Source: Macrosoma leucophasiata
Lineage: Eukaryota > Arthropoda > Insecta > Lepidoptera > Hedylidae
Assembly: GCA_036365455.1 (NCBI GenBank)
Contig: JAWQUS010000022.1
Span: forward strand, 6,882,001 to 6,946,000
Reading direction: 5' to 3'
Length of the DNA: 64,000 bases
Position numbers and translations under genes: made by a program. Position 1 is the first letter of the stretch. Each line of letters begins with the position of its first letter. Of the stretch, positions 35,146-46,194 are shown one piece after another. The notes beneath the pieces were generated by a model. That model had not been told where the DNA came from, searched no databases, and was given only the letters and a program-made list of their open reading frames with translations.

Positions 35146-36014
35146 ATTGGGATTTAATTTTGCTGAGTATGGGATCCCATGATATTCAGAATCGCCATCC
35201 ATCTGCTCTATTGAAATTTGGGTTCTATGTGTTCACAGACTGCAGACCTCCCTGTTCTTCGGTTGTCGACATCAGCAATGTGCTCCTTAACGCGGGTGGA
35301 TATACAGCTCTCTACGTTTGACCAATTGAGAGATCACAATTACAATCTAATTTAATTGATTATGGGTCTTAAACACTGATTGATTTGATAACACTTCTAT
35401 ACATTAATTACTTATTCATAGCCATCATGCCATAAAAAAGTATTAGCCTGTTAAGGAAGAACTTTTTATATCAACATGTTATCAATGTTATGGCTAGTTT
35501 CCTAAATTGGATTAGTGACATTGAAGCGTAATGGACCCTTGGTGTACGATACGATCGTAAAGTTAAGCTCTGTTATCTACACTCTAATAATAACATATTT
35601 TAAAACAAGGTCCCCGCGTCGCGCGTTTATTTCTGTTAGCGATAATCTTAAAGACTTCAGCACGGATTTTCAAACGGTTTTCACTACTAAGAATAAAACT
35701 GAATATTATGTACTAAAATAACGTATATGTCCTTATGTTTTTGCGAGCTACACTCATTGAAATAAAACTTGTTTTAGAACTCATCTCGCGTATATAACTA
35801 GAACGATTTTTTAAACCCGACGTTTCTGACATTTTTCAGCTTCCGTGCTCTCTGGCGGTCGCGCGATAGTCAATTTAGTTGAATATTCGCTAGATATATC
35901 CAAAAACTAGTTTTTTTTTTTTCAATGACGTATATCAGTAGAATGTCTTATTTACCCTTTAACAAAGAGTATAGTACAGATAGAGCTTACTGGTAGAGCA
36001 CCAGTGAAAGTGGC
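35146..36014. other. Intergenic, nothing recognised
   Basis: No repeat shared with the window and no convincing ORF. Confidence 0.4.
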
Positions 36015-36140
36015 GAAGATTACAGTGGCGGTAGTTTTATGGCAGGACACTGCTGCCCTTCTTGCGTTATTGCACTTACTACCGCCCCATTGGAATGGTT
36101 TGACTGCCATTGTCGGTTGACTGACTGCACAAGTGGATGA
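36015..36140 (+). repeat. Family P repeat
   Basis: AGTGGCGGTAGTTTTATGGC.. and GGTTTGACTGCCATTGTCGG. Partial relatives at 12012-12075 and, inverted, 59535-59630. Confidence 0.5.
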
Positions 36141-36404
36141 ATCTCATCCAGGAGAAAATTCTTAAGCTAGTAGGTAGGGTCGTCACGTCCCGAAGGCAGC
36201 ATCAGTACCATACAAATATTATATTTCTTCAGCATTCAATATACCATTAGCCATGACATGATAGTGAAACTAATTGGTTTGACAGCTACCAAAACATCCA
36301 CATGTATGGTGAAACAAGGCCATGAGTTAGGGATGATAACCATATTAAAAAAAAAACATTATAAGTAAAAAAAATATATAGTAACAATTTTCGAATCGCA
36401 TTAG

Positions 36405-36655
36405 AAAGAAAGAAAGAAAGAAAGAAACATTTATTTTGACACACAGCGAGACACATAAAACAGACATAATAACAGAGAAAAGACAACACAATTTCTAAAA
36501 TTTATACATATACACGTAATATGTGTCTCACGGCTGCCAAAAAGGAGTCCTGTTCAGCAAATGGCAGGTACCTTCATATACGAGTACAAGGTACCTGACG
36601 CTGGTTTTCAACAGGACCCTTAGAGTGAGTGAACCACAGATTCCATGTCAAATTT
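36405..36655. repeat. Family K repeat with (AAAG)n start
   Basis: (AAAG)n, ACATTTATTTTGACACACAG.., to GACGCTGGTTTTCAACAGGA and AGTGAACCAC. Second copy of 13463-13712, here not inside a SINE. Confidence 0.65.
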
Positions 36656-37039
36656 ATAATACTTCGAATTTTTAAATTTGAAAAACATTTACTTAGTGGT
36701 GGTACCTTCGGAAATTGGTGATACGACGAGTGTAATACTCGTCGGAATTTTAAAATATATTTTTCATTACGGCACGATTGGTCCAATGGTAAAAATCTAA
36801 TTCGCGGTTTGTCCAATTAGGTATTGGTCCACTTCGCAATTAGTCCAATTCGCGATTGGTCGTAATAAAAAAATCCTAACATTCAACAGCATTTAGATCT
36901 GTGGTTTTTGTGTAGACATCTACACTCTCGAGCTTCTACACTGGAACTGTACCACCAGTAAAAAAGGAATATAATATTTCATTCGACATTTTTTCAAACT
37001 TGACAACCCTAACATATAAGTTGCACTCATTAGACATAA

Positions 37040-37568
37040 CGCAACGAGGAGTTTTGGCGGGAACCTTGAAAGAGGCGTATGGTGCTCTTATTTTATTTAA
37101 TTTTCTTGGTGTATTTTTAAGTTATATTGAATAAAGTTGGTGGCATTTTGTTTGATATAGGTTTATTACAGTGCCCGTGTATAGTGAAATAGAATAACAG
37201 TGCGAAAACACGACCTTTCAGGTCGTGTTTTCGCACTGTTATTCTATGCCTCTATCTATTCGGTTGCCTCTAAAACTTCATTGTAAATGTTCTGGTAAAG
37301 TAGCTATCGCTTTACTCGAATAACTTGAGTGTAACTAACTTGACTGACATATTATACTTGATAGCTTGTATACTTAGTGCTTGCATATTATACTTGATGA
37401 CTAGTTTAATGTAGTCATCAAGTATAATATGTAAGTGTTGGGTATATAAGTTGTCAAGTATGGTATGTCAATCAAGTGAGTTACACTTTTAAATAAATAC
37501 GAAATATCGTTTTACTTGACACTGGCAATATGCGTAATAGCGATGCCATAAAAACAAAAAAAAAAAAA
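37040..37568 (+). repeat. Family H repeat with internal inverted duplications
   Basis: Head GGAGTTTTGGCGGGAACC, tail TAGCGATGCCATAAAAAC then A-run. Relative to 46955-47378 it carries extra inverted copies: a 28-bp-arm hairpin at about 37188-37246 (AACAGTGCGAAAACACGACC..) and a 20-bp-arm hairpin at about 37385-37432 (CATATTATACTTGATGACTA..). Confidence 0.65.
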
Positions 37569-37964
37569 TAATAACGCAACGAACGGATCGACATTGAATC
37601 CCTTTTAAGATCTACACCCATTAATATTTACTTCATGCCCGTTGACTTCGTGACTGAAGTGATCTATTGTAATATATGTGATAATGCAATCTTTAGACGT
37701 CTACGTTAGAACAACGTACAACTAAAGTAGCATCGTTACAAACTTCTGTGGTTTTATTTTATTAGATGCACTGTTATTATTTGCCAAGTGTATGTTCCTT
37801 CTATTTGGTAAATTTAAAAAAAAACGTAGGTGTATTGAGTGCGAATTTGCTACGTTTTATTATTTATGCCATACAATAAATGATAAAGCCTTAGAAAAAT
37901 GAAAAATAAACATCAAGCGAATCCCATCAATTTTTTTTGTATAATAAGAATAATAATAATGGCA
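37569..37964. other. Intergenic, nothing recognised
   Basis: AT-rich, no gene or shared repeat. Confidence 0.4.
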
Positions 37965-38305
37965 TCCCTTGATATGGCACGAGTCACTCCCCTTCTTGGG
38001 AGGAGGAGCTTTCTCCACCACGCTGCTCCAATGCGGGTTGGTGGAGATACGGATTAGTGGCCAACCCGATGTCGGATGTTTTCAAACCGCCAATAAGGCC
38101 TCCGACAAGGCTTAACGACTGCTACCTATCGATAGCAACTAGCAACCCGGACCGACGGCTTAACGTGCCCTCCGATGCACGGAAACGCGCATTTTAATTT
38201 GCCACTAGCGGTCACCCATCACACACCCGACCGCGCCCGTATCGCTTAACCGACTAGATCGCTTCCGATCTACACGAGCCGCGGGGCCATGCGCGCTTCT
38301 TTTTT
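37965..38305 (+). repeat. Family M repeat
   Basis: GGCACGAGTCACTCCCCTTC to GGGGCCATGCGCGCTTC, with CTCCAATGCGGGTTGGTGGA and GCACGGAAACGCGCATTT. Copies at 27827 (split) and 48229. Length about 345; nature unknown. Confidence 0.65.
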
Positions 38306-38339
38306 TAAATGTAAGTAAATTATGTTGTTATATTTTTCA

Positions 38340-38560
38340 TTCCGCATGCGAGTGAATTTAGAGATTAAAGATAAATGGAAAGATAAATTTGACTTCAGGC
38401 AGGAAACGAACCTGCGACCACAGGATGACCAGTCCAGTTTTTAAGGACGGTAGCTTAGTAATAAAGCGACTAGACCATCCTGAGGTGGCAGGTTCGATTC
38501 CAATCCGAAGTCAACATTTTCTTTCGATTTTTTTTTCTTTAATTTGTAAATTATGTTGTT
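38340..38560. mobile_element. Two family E SINE heads in head-to-head inversion
   Basis: 38340-38436 is a minus-strand copy (GACTTCAGGCAGGAAACGAA CCTGCG..), 38441-38560 a plus-strand copy (GACGGTAGCTTAGTAATAAA.., GGTTCGATTCC, CCGAAGTC). The heads abut, making a long imperfect inverted repeat. Confidence 0.6.
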
Positions 38561-38622
38561 TTTATTGGCTACAGTAATCACTTACCCGCAATGTAAACTG
38601 TCACTTCATGGCATAACTATTT

Positions 38623-38893
38623 ATTTTTAATGTAATGTAAGTGGTAAACAAGCATGCAGTTCACATTGATGTTAAGTGACTGCAGCCACACAAAGACCAA
38701 GGTCGAAATGCAGATGCGTTACCACTCCTGAGGCCTGAGGTGTTATGCCTCTCTATGTGTCGGAAATTACAGGGCCGTACATTACCACCTGACCGGAACA
38801 CGATAGTGCTGAACACTACCATTTAGCGGCAAGTATATTAGGTATTGCGGTGGTGCCTACGCCCGTGAGCTCCGTCACTAGAGCTCTACGATT
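38623..38893 (-). repeat. Family A retroposon
   Basis: TTATTTTTAATGTAATGTAA to CGTCACTAGAGCTCTAC; the last ten bases of the head are missing. Confidence 0.75.
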
Positions 38894-39313
38894 AAAGCCT
38901 TCATACGATAAAAGCAAAAGTACTTAACCAATAAATCGACTAAAAGTAAGAACCAAACTCAATGGCCAAAGCAAATGATTCATCAAAAAGTATCGATACA
39001 GCGAACGCCAACACTAGCCGATAAAAAAGCAGGCATTCAGTATTCGAATTTTGAATAAAAGCCCTCCATTCCATTATGGCGGAGCACGAGCGCTCATTTC
39101 CCGCGCTTTTTAAAACACTCACTCATTCACCCCCCCGTTGTATGCACACGCATAAATTATAAGCCGGCCGGCATGAAAATAGGTGGAGAATCTTTTCAGC
39201 GGCACGTGGAACGAGCACTTTTTTATTTGGACGGATAGAATATCTTTTTTTGGCGGAGGCAATGAACATATTAGACTATTCATTTAGGGATGAGCGACTC
39301 AGTTTGAAATATG
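38894..39313. other. Intergenic, nothing recognised
   Basis: No gene or shared repeat; a C-run at 39128-39135. Confidence 0.4.
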
Positions 39314-39611
39314 CATAGAGCAACACGGACCACCGGCCGCGGCGGACCGGAGGGGAGTAGCCATAGCGTTTATTATCGATGCAAAACAGTCTGTAATTTT
39401 TTGCGGGCGGAAATGCGTGCGACACACGCACAGTACAAGAATCGTCTTTTACTACGAAACTCACACCTTGACTTTAACAAAATACAGAAACAATTTCACG
39501 CACACATTTAAACATCTAGGCGACAGGTCTAGGGTATAGGTATATTTGGGCTCGTACTTTGACAGAAGGGAACGCCTGCATATGGCTACTCCCCTCCGGT
39601 GTTGCTCTATG
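39314..39611. mobile_element. Family G hAT-type MITE
   Basis: CATAGAGCAACACGGACCAC to CCGGTGTTGCTCTATG. Flanks GAAATATG (39306-39313) and GTAATATG (39612-39619) match at 7 of 8 bases. Confidence 0.8.
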
Positions 39612-39799
39612 GTAATATGGGTATAATATGGTATACATTTGAGTTCTTTTCAGATGATTAAAAAGTAGCTTCGGGCAGCTGTCCATCCCGCGTTTTTTTC
39701 CCACGTTACGTCAAACCTGTAATCCTCGGGATTCTCCGATTTCATCCAGTCCCTGCGCCCATCTCCCATTCCTCGCAAATCAGGAAATGCCCGATTAGC

Positions 39800-40425
39800 A
39801 TTACTGGGATAGCATTACTGGGATGACTTCGCCGGTGGTTGTACCAACACCGGCGAAGCTAAGAGGAACCCATCGAGGGAGCGACGTTTGGCGTGGCTCT
39901 GCCCACCACTCGCTGCTGTAGTGGGGAGACGGCTAGGGAAAAGATTGGGTATGTCGTTGGCCCTGCACGCTATCCCCAGCCGCCTTCAGATAGGGATAGA
40001 GCCGCGGAGGTTGAGGGTCAGTTCGACTCTGACACCCCCGTTCCCCCGAGGCCGAACTGTGTGCCCCTGGACCCCTCCACACGGGCGTCTTGGGACGTCT
40101 GGTGTTATGAGTGGTCGGCGCAGGGACCTTCGTGCGTCGATCTACAGGATGCAAGTCGCCCGAATGGGGAGGTCCCGGGCTGGCTGGCGTGCAGTTCTTC
40201 CGTACCAAACTAGTGTAAATTGGAGCCGAAAGGCTTCGATGAGGGCTCGGCAACGAGCAGCCGCCGCGCCGGCGGGGTCGCGGATGTGTGCGATAGCGTT
40301 CCCGTGACTCCGTGGCCCGACTCGTCCGCCACTTATGGCGGACGAGTCGGGCCACCTAGGGGTTTCACAACTCACTCCTTCTCCCCAAGGGTATGCGTAA
40401 GGCATTTTTCCCTAATTGAAACAGG
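39800..40425. other. GC-rich block of unknown origin with hairpins
   Basis: Markedly GC-richer than its surroundings. Two clean hairpins: CTTCGCCGGTG..CACCGGCGAAG (about 39826-39858) and GTGGCCCGACTCGTCCGCCA with its exact complement after a 4-base loop (40311-40354). Long ORFs on both strands reflect composition; no motif recognised. Could be part of a non-LTR element or a transferred segment. Confidence 0.35.
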
Positions 40426-40429
40426 ACCG

Positions 40430-40483
40430 TAGCGTTACAGTAGTGGTCTGCTACAAACCAATAGACTACAGGGGCAGTTACAA
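40430..40483 (-). mobile_element. Family B SINE head fragment
   Basis: GTAGCGTTACAGTAGTGGTC TGCTACAAACCAATAGACTA CAGGGGCAGTTA, degenerate tRNA-like head. Confidence 0.5.
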
Positions 40484-41124
40484 CTTTATCACCAATCAAA
40501 TGTAATTGGAGAGTTTTGGCGGGAACGCGGAAAAGAAATGTGTCGCTGTGTGATTTTATTTTCAAAATTTGTGTATAGTCTCGTTTTTATGTATAGAAAT
40601 GGTGGGATTTTTAATCATAAAACATTCGATAACGTTCACTGGCGTAGGAAAGCGATATTATGAAGTGAAAAGTGATTTTTCATGTTGCGGAGACATCTCA
40701 TCATATTTCACATGGAAGTCATCTTCCATATGGATATTCATTATCATAAGAAATGAAGAAGAAAAATTACTGAAATTTAGCTGTCAGGGACTTGAATCCG
40801 TGGCCGTAAAATAATAAAGAAAAAAACAAATATAATTACGCCGTTACGAATGACGTCACAACACGAACATGGCGTGTTGACCACGTGTGGAAAACATTAT
40901 ACCATGGGAAACCATTAATAAAACATGGAACATTTTTACACGGACTTAATGTAAACATATGTATTAGAATAGATAGTCAATAAAAATCGGTAGGGTTCCG
41001 ATTCGTAGATTGAATGAATTTTATATTTATCTATGCAGTAGTAAAGTATCATAGAAGACGGTAGATTCCCAGTGTAGGGACTCAAGGACGTAGACACAGC
41101 CGCAGTCAGTTACAAGTGTTTTTT
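40484..41124. other. Intergenic, no supported gene
   Basis: A GAGTTTTGGCGGGAACG stretch at 40509-40525 resembles the family H head and an E2F-type site. A short ORF at 40599-40814 has no recognisable motif and is not supported. Confidence 0.35.
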
Positions 41125-41410
41125 ATTAAATAATCTATATATATAAAAATCTAACGTTGTTCGTTAGTCTCGCTAAAACTCGAGAACGGCTGGACCGATT
41201 TAACTAATTGTGGTTTTGAATGATTTTTGGAAGTCCAGCGAAAGTTTTAAAGGTAAGAAAATATGAAGAAATTGAAGGGAAATAATAAAAACCACAATTT
41301 TATTTTCCGTATTAAAAGCCCGTATCTATCAAACCTTTGACACATAATTTAATGTGTCAAAGGTTTGATGGTTTGAAGGAAAGGTGTGAGGCAATACGAA
41401 GTTTGCCGGG
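41125..41410 (+). mobile_element. Helitron-like element
   Basis: TCTATATATATAAAAATCTA start, CTCGAGAACGGCTGGACCGA, and GAGGCAATACGAAGTTTGCC GGGGCAG end; the terminal CTAGT is lost. Confidence 0.45.
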
Positions 41411-42529
41411 GCAGTGTATCCATTATAAATGAAATAAATACAGATTGCATTGTTATCCTTTTCACTCTCATGTTGTTGTATATTGTGCAGGACGCTCATG
41501 AATAATGTACAGTGTTAGTGATTAAAAAACAGTTTTGATAGTGATCGGCCATACAGTCCTCAATAGTGTACGTTGTCAGCGCGTAGACAACCAATAACAA
41601 TCGCGTTGCGTAGTCGTCAATAGCATAGTACACAATAGTATACGTTATCGGAACGTAGATAGAGCTTAAGTGACCAATAGCGTTAGAGTATTGTATAACT
41701 TCTATTTTTAGATTTTGTCTTTTTATGTAATATTTGTGTAATTTAGAGTATAATTAATAGTCTTGTGTCACTTAAAGCTCGTTTGTGTTTTATATAACTT
41801 AATTTTGTATAGTTTAATAGTTTTTTGTGTATAATTTCATGGTTTAGCATAGCATGTTTGTTTATTTGACTTTGTTAGATAGTTTTTAATATTTGAAATA
41901 GTTTTATGTTTGTTTTATTACTGTAATATGTACATTTTTGACTGAAAATAAAGAATTTTGATGTCTGTTGTTTCCTTTCGGTAATGATCTGAGATACATA
42001 GAGATTTTAATTGGCCAAATAGATCTGATAGCTGATTGGTTGTTCGAATCAACCAATCATAGATAATAAAATTTGTTTGCTTGAAATTTAAATGTCTCTT
42101 GTGATTGGTTGCTTGAACCAACAACCAATCACCGGAGGTTATCTTAAGCTCGATGACCTTGAGATTTTAGAATAAAAGTAGGGCAGTTTTGTATGGCCGG
42201 TACAGTTCGTTGACACAGTTCGTCGACAGCACTCGGAACACTCGGATCACTACCAAAGGAAGAAATCAGAAGGAAAATAATAGTGAACAGTGAAAAAGCG
42301 TTTTATTAGAACACCGGTAGAGCGTGTCACCCTGGTTCGCTTGCGCTGCTTTATCCGTCATACGGCGTGCGTCTTCAATCCAGTAAATAGTAAAGTGTCG
42401 TGTCTGACATATATTCTACCGTCCAAAATTCTGATGGCTTGATCGGCTTGAATGTAGGGCAAGCTAGCGCAAAATTACAGTTTGCTTATGCCGTGCAAAT
42501 TAACTACCTTACTTTATGTTATCCGGAAC
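41411..42529. other. Unassigned; possible solo LTR or retroelement leader
   Basis: No gene. The part from about 42190 to 42370 (CAGTTCGTTGACACAGTTCG.., TCACCCTGGTTCGCTTGC) and the direct near-repeat of CAATAGTGTACGTT / CAATAGTATACGTT look like LTR/leader DNA, but no TG..CA borders or target duplication could be fixed. Confidence 0.25.
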
Positions 42530-42600
42530 ATTTTTTTTTAATGTAATGAAAGTGGCAAACAAGCATGCAGTTTACACTGATGTTAAGTGATGACGAGCTG
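42530..42600 (-). repeat. Family A retroposon, strongly 5'-truncated
   Basis: T-run, ATGTAATGAAAGTGGCAAAC to TTAAGTGATGA, then directly joined to a family C LINE end. Confidence 0.7.
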
Positions 42601-42680
42601 TGGGTGCAGAGGACCGGTCTATCTGGCGCTCTACACCATCTGCCTACCCCGTAAGGGACTTAGCGTGAAGATACGTATTG
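42601..42680 (+). repeat. Family C LINE 3' fragment
   Basis: GGTCTATCTGGCGCTCTACA then CTGCCTACCCCGTAAGGGAC TTAGCGTGAAGATACG; about 80 bases of the tail. Confidence 0.7.
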
Positions 42681-42898
42681 TAATATTAATACATGTTTGT
42701 ATATTGCGAAAACTAAGAAAAAAAACACATCTCCCGCAATCTCACAACAGCTGTATCCTCTTGCAATGTGGAACTAAAAATAAAGCCCGCTTCAGTATCG
42801 ATTGCTTTAACAATGCCGGAGCAGACAGACGGACTAACTGGGCCACGGCTAGGGGTGTTACATGTCAGCTCGTTTAAAAGAATTTAAAGTTTTATTTA

Positions 42899-43105
42899 AC
42901 TGCCTCAGCAGTCTTTATCATGTTTTTTCGCGCTATAACACTTGCGAGTGAATTTAAAGATGTAAAATAATGGAAAGAAAAATTTTACTTCAGGCGGAAA
43001 TTGAACCTCTGGAAGTCATCCAGCCCAGCCGCTTTACCACTAAGCTACCGAAGCCCAGTAGTCTACTGGTAGCATGCCATGCTACGCTGAGTTCGTTCCA
43101 GGTAG
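42899..43105. mobile_element. Family B SINE head split by family E SINE
   Basis: B head AACTGCCTCAG at 42899 resumes at about 43057 as CAGTAGTCTACTGGTAGCAT. Between lies a minus-strand family E SINE (42919-43056: TGGAAAGAAAAATTTTACTT.., GCTTTACCACTAAGCTACCG). CAGCAGTCT and CAGTAGTCT flank it, a likely 9-base target duplication. Confidence 0.65.
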
Positions 43106-43484
43106 CAAAGCGTCGTACGCGAAGCAAGTACTATTGAAATTCTTTTGGAAAAAATAGTAATCGCGACCTATATGGGACACAACGAAACTTAGCGAATCGT
43201 GGAAGCTCGTCTCAAAGTCTCAATACTAAATCTACTAGGCACTAGTCTAGTTCAACAGGCAATCGGCGAGCACAGATGGCTACCAGACTGAGGTAAAATT
43301 ACGCATCCGCTCAAGTGAGACCCTGGGGGTTAGGTTAGGGCGTAAACTCTTTTCAATCAAAGGTGTACCCTACACTCTCTCAAAGGGAATATAATATGAA
43401 CTAGGATTTCGAGGTTTGTCGAAAAATACAGATTTTTTTTATATCTAGTCCAAAATAGTTATAGTAACCAAAATAAAATATTGC
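43106..43484. other. Intergenic, nothing recognised
   Basis: No gene or shared repeat. Confidence 0.4.
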
Positions 43485-43680
43485 ACATCGACCTTAGGAA
43501 GGAGACTTGTTCCGGGTTTGTAGAGCGTTATCTCTTTCGCACCTTACTTATGTGATGTTTTTCGAACATTTTGATCAAGTTTTGACCAATACCGAATTAT
43601 CAGCTTCCGTAAGCAGTGTGCAGCAGAAATAACGCTCTACAAAGTCGAATCTACCCGATAATGCACAGTTGTCTAAAATA
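43485..43680. repeat. Family N stem-loop repeat
   Basis: GTAGAGCGTTATCTCTTTCG at 43520 is inverted as GAAATAACGCTCTACAAAG at 43627; between, GATCAAGTTTTGACCAATAC. Copies at 25195 and 44985. Possibly a MITE. Confidence 0.55.
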
Positions 43681-44157
43681 TATTAAAAGAAAGAAGGTAG
43701 CAACCCTAGCTACATCTGAGTGATTGCTAACTTTCTAAGATGTATCGATGTTTATTTTTTCTTATTCAGTATTTTTTGTGTGTAAATAGAATGCCAAATG
43801 GACATGTAAAGTTGGCAAGAGTACTCTTTTAGGGATTCCATACATCAAAAGGAGAAATCGAAACCCGGAAGATCACTCGTGCGTCTGTCTGTCTGTCCGC
43901 CTGTCACAGCCACAGCCGATTTTCTCATAAAGTAGGTACTGCGCCGATTGAATTGAAAGGACAAGTTACAGAAGACCTTTTACACTATATCAAAAGAAAA
44001 ATACGCAGAATCGTGGAAAAATACTCAAAAAATAATTTGTACCGTTTTCATTTTTTGTCAGAAATAATTTATTTTATGTAATTTTTGTATGACAACAATA
44101 TGTCACCATATTGCTACTATAATATTCTTGTTTTTGAATATACTTACTACAATTAAT
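43681..44157. other. Intergenic, nothing firm
   Basis: A GTCTGTCTGTCTGTCCGCC run at 43884 with CCGATTTTCTCATAAAGTAG resembles a common moth repeat; no gene. Confidence 0.4.
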
Positions 44158-44372
44158 TATAAATAAAATAAAATACGCTTACACTCACAGCCCCACAGTA
44201 GGTATAAACCTGTGTCGTGGGTGCCGTTGTACACATACAACACATACACAAACACCCAGACCCGAAATGAATATCTGTAGGCCATACAAATATTTGTTCC
44301 GGTGCGGGGATCGAACCCGCGACCCTTCGAATCAAACGGTGGTTTCGCACCGCTGGACTAACCGGGTCGTCA
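44158..44372 (-). mobile_element. Family D tRNA-derived SINE
   Basis: AATACGCTTACACTCACAGC to CTAACCGGGTCGTC; minus-strand B box GGTTCGATCCC. Same length and layout as 11719-11941. Confidence 0.8.
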
Positions 44373-44534
44373 ATTGAAGGTATGATAAACGATTTGAATA
44401 GCTGAAAATGATTAAGTATTTTATGCTTCTTCTCACAATATAGCGTACAAAGTGCAGGTCCAAGCTCCATGCATTTTGGAACGTCTCCTTTGGCACCTTT
44501 ATAACCACAAGTACGCGCAACGAAAATAGGTATT

Positions 44535-44640
44535 TATGTATGTATCTTCACGCCAGGCCCCTAACGGGGTAGTCAGAGAGTGTAGAACGCCAGATATCCC
44601 GGTTCTGACATACCTCTCGTGCCTCGTCTACCTTCATGAA
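44535..44640 (-). repeat. Family C LINE 3' fragment
   Basis: TATGTATCTTCACGCCAGGC CCCTAACGGGGTAG.. to CTCGTGCCTCGTCTACCTTC; about 105 bases. Confidence 0.7.
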
Positions 44641-44984
44641 AATAGGTGAAATCTAGAAATGGGAGTTCTAGAATCTAGGAACTGCTGGACCGATTTTGAT
44701 GCGACTCTCGTAGTACCTTGTTACTTTCTATCGATGTGAACTACATTAATGGAAAGAAATTTGATGTGTCGAACACACTTACGGCTTCAGATCTATCAGC
44801 CCGTTACCACTAAACTATCGAGGCACGTGTGATTAGATAAGACAGGCGGAAATGTGATTTCTATGAAATAACTAACAACGCATTGTATTCTAAGAAAATT
44901 ATAAGGTATTTGTTTTAAGAACTAACACAATGCGCTAGATAGAAAATTGTCGATTCCTTTACAATACGATGTTGACTAGTTTTC

Positions 44985-45125
44985 TTCATAGTCATTCCAA
45001 ATGTTTTAATCAAGTTTTGACCAATACCGGTCTGTCGGTGCTTACGTAGGCAGTGTGCAACAGAGATAACGCTCTACGACGTCGAAACGAGCCGATCGTC
45101 TCTTTCGCAGGCTCAATTTGCAATA
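44985..45125. repeat. Family N repeat
   Basis: TTTTAATCAAGTTTTGACCA, CAGTGTGCAACAGAGATAAC, GCTCTACGACGTCGAAACG. Confidence 0.55.
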
Positions 45126-45144
45126 TTAAAATAAAATAATAATA

Positions 45145-45930
45145 ATAAATAATAAGGGGGCAGAGCAGCTTGTGGCGAGCTGTTGGTGAGTAGCGACACC
45201 ACCCCCTACCATCATCTCGAGTTCCTCCGAGAGAACTGGGCTCCGCCTCGTCCGCCACACGGAGGTACGGCCGGACGGAGCATCACGTCTCTCACCTTTG
45301 GCTTGCCTTCATTGGCCGGTCAGAGTGGGGCGCTAGTGGTATGGCATTTGCAGAAATTTGGATAATAGGCTGTTGTCTAAATTTCTGGAAGAGCCATACA
45401 CTCGGGGGTGGAAGTGTCTAAAGGCATAATAGCGGGTAAGCCCGCTCCGAGCTCGAGATTACTCGCTCTTGATGGTGAAACCGGGGCCACACCTCTCGAC
45501 ACCCCCAGCCTCTCTCAACAGTGTTGCTCCCCGTCGACCATCGGGTTGGCTGTTTGGGGGGCCCACAAAGGAGAGGCGAGTCACAACCTGCCTAAAGTAG
45601 GATTCGATAATGTGAGATGTTGAATATAGGCAGGTCCCGGATCTCACTCCATAGGCCCAGCCAGCTAGTCCCCCCAGTTCACCCACATAGCCCAAAGTTT
45701 GGCGAATCACTTATCATTACAATAGTCCCATTATATTCTGCGGGGTCTGTCTGTGTCTGTATTAACTATTGATGCAGCCAGAGAGAGGTCCCGCCGAATA
45801 TAACCCATTACAAAGTAGATCAAAATTCTCGAAAGGGCCTCTACGTGTTGGACCCCCCATGTCCCCGCGCAAGCCTGACAAAGGTCCGGGGTTCAAATTG
45901 GACCCCGTGCTGACGAGAGACATAAATAAT
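45145..45930. other. GC-rich block of unknown origin
   Basis: GC-rich and ORF-tolerant in several frames with no recognised domain; ends near ACATAAATAATAAAA, an A-rich tail that would suit a retroelement in plus orientation. Like 39800-40425 in composition but not in sequence. Confidence 0.3.
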
Positions 45931-45934
45931 AAAA

Positions 45935-46040
45935 CGTAACTTCACGCAAGTAATCCCTGAAGGGTTAGGCAGAGGTAAATGCATACATTAAATCATACAT
46001 GCAAACACCCACGATTCGCCGGTAACATTTTGGCCCATAT
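45935..46040 (-). mobile_element. Family B SINE 3' fragment
   Basis: AACGTAACTTCACGCAAGTA ATCCCTGAAGGGTTAGG.. to CGGTAACATTTTGGCCCAT. Confidence 0.7.
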
Positions 46041-46194
46041 AAAACGGAAAAACATGTGATGACGTCACTTATATGGTGGAATGAAGTAGTTACCATTGCC
46101 CATCTTTACATGAAAACATTATTGTTACATACTCTGTGGCAAGATGTGTCAAATTAATACGGATACGTCAATGTCAAAGTTTAAAACTAGGAAG

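Noticed and set aside
39893..40405. Overlapping ORFs of 87-140 codons on both strands
   Set aside because: Explained by high GC; none has a motif, codon bias or splice context I can defend.
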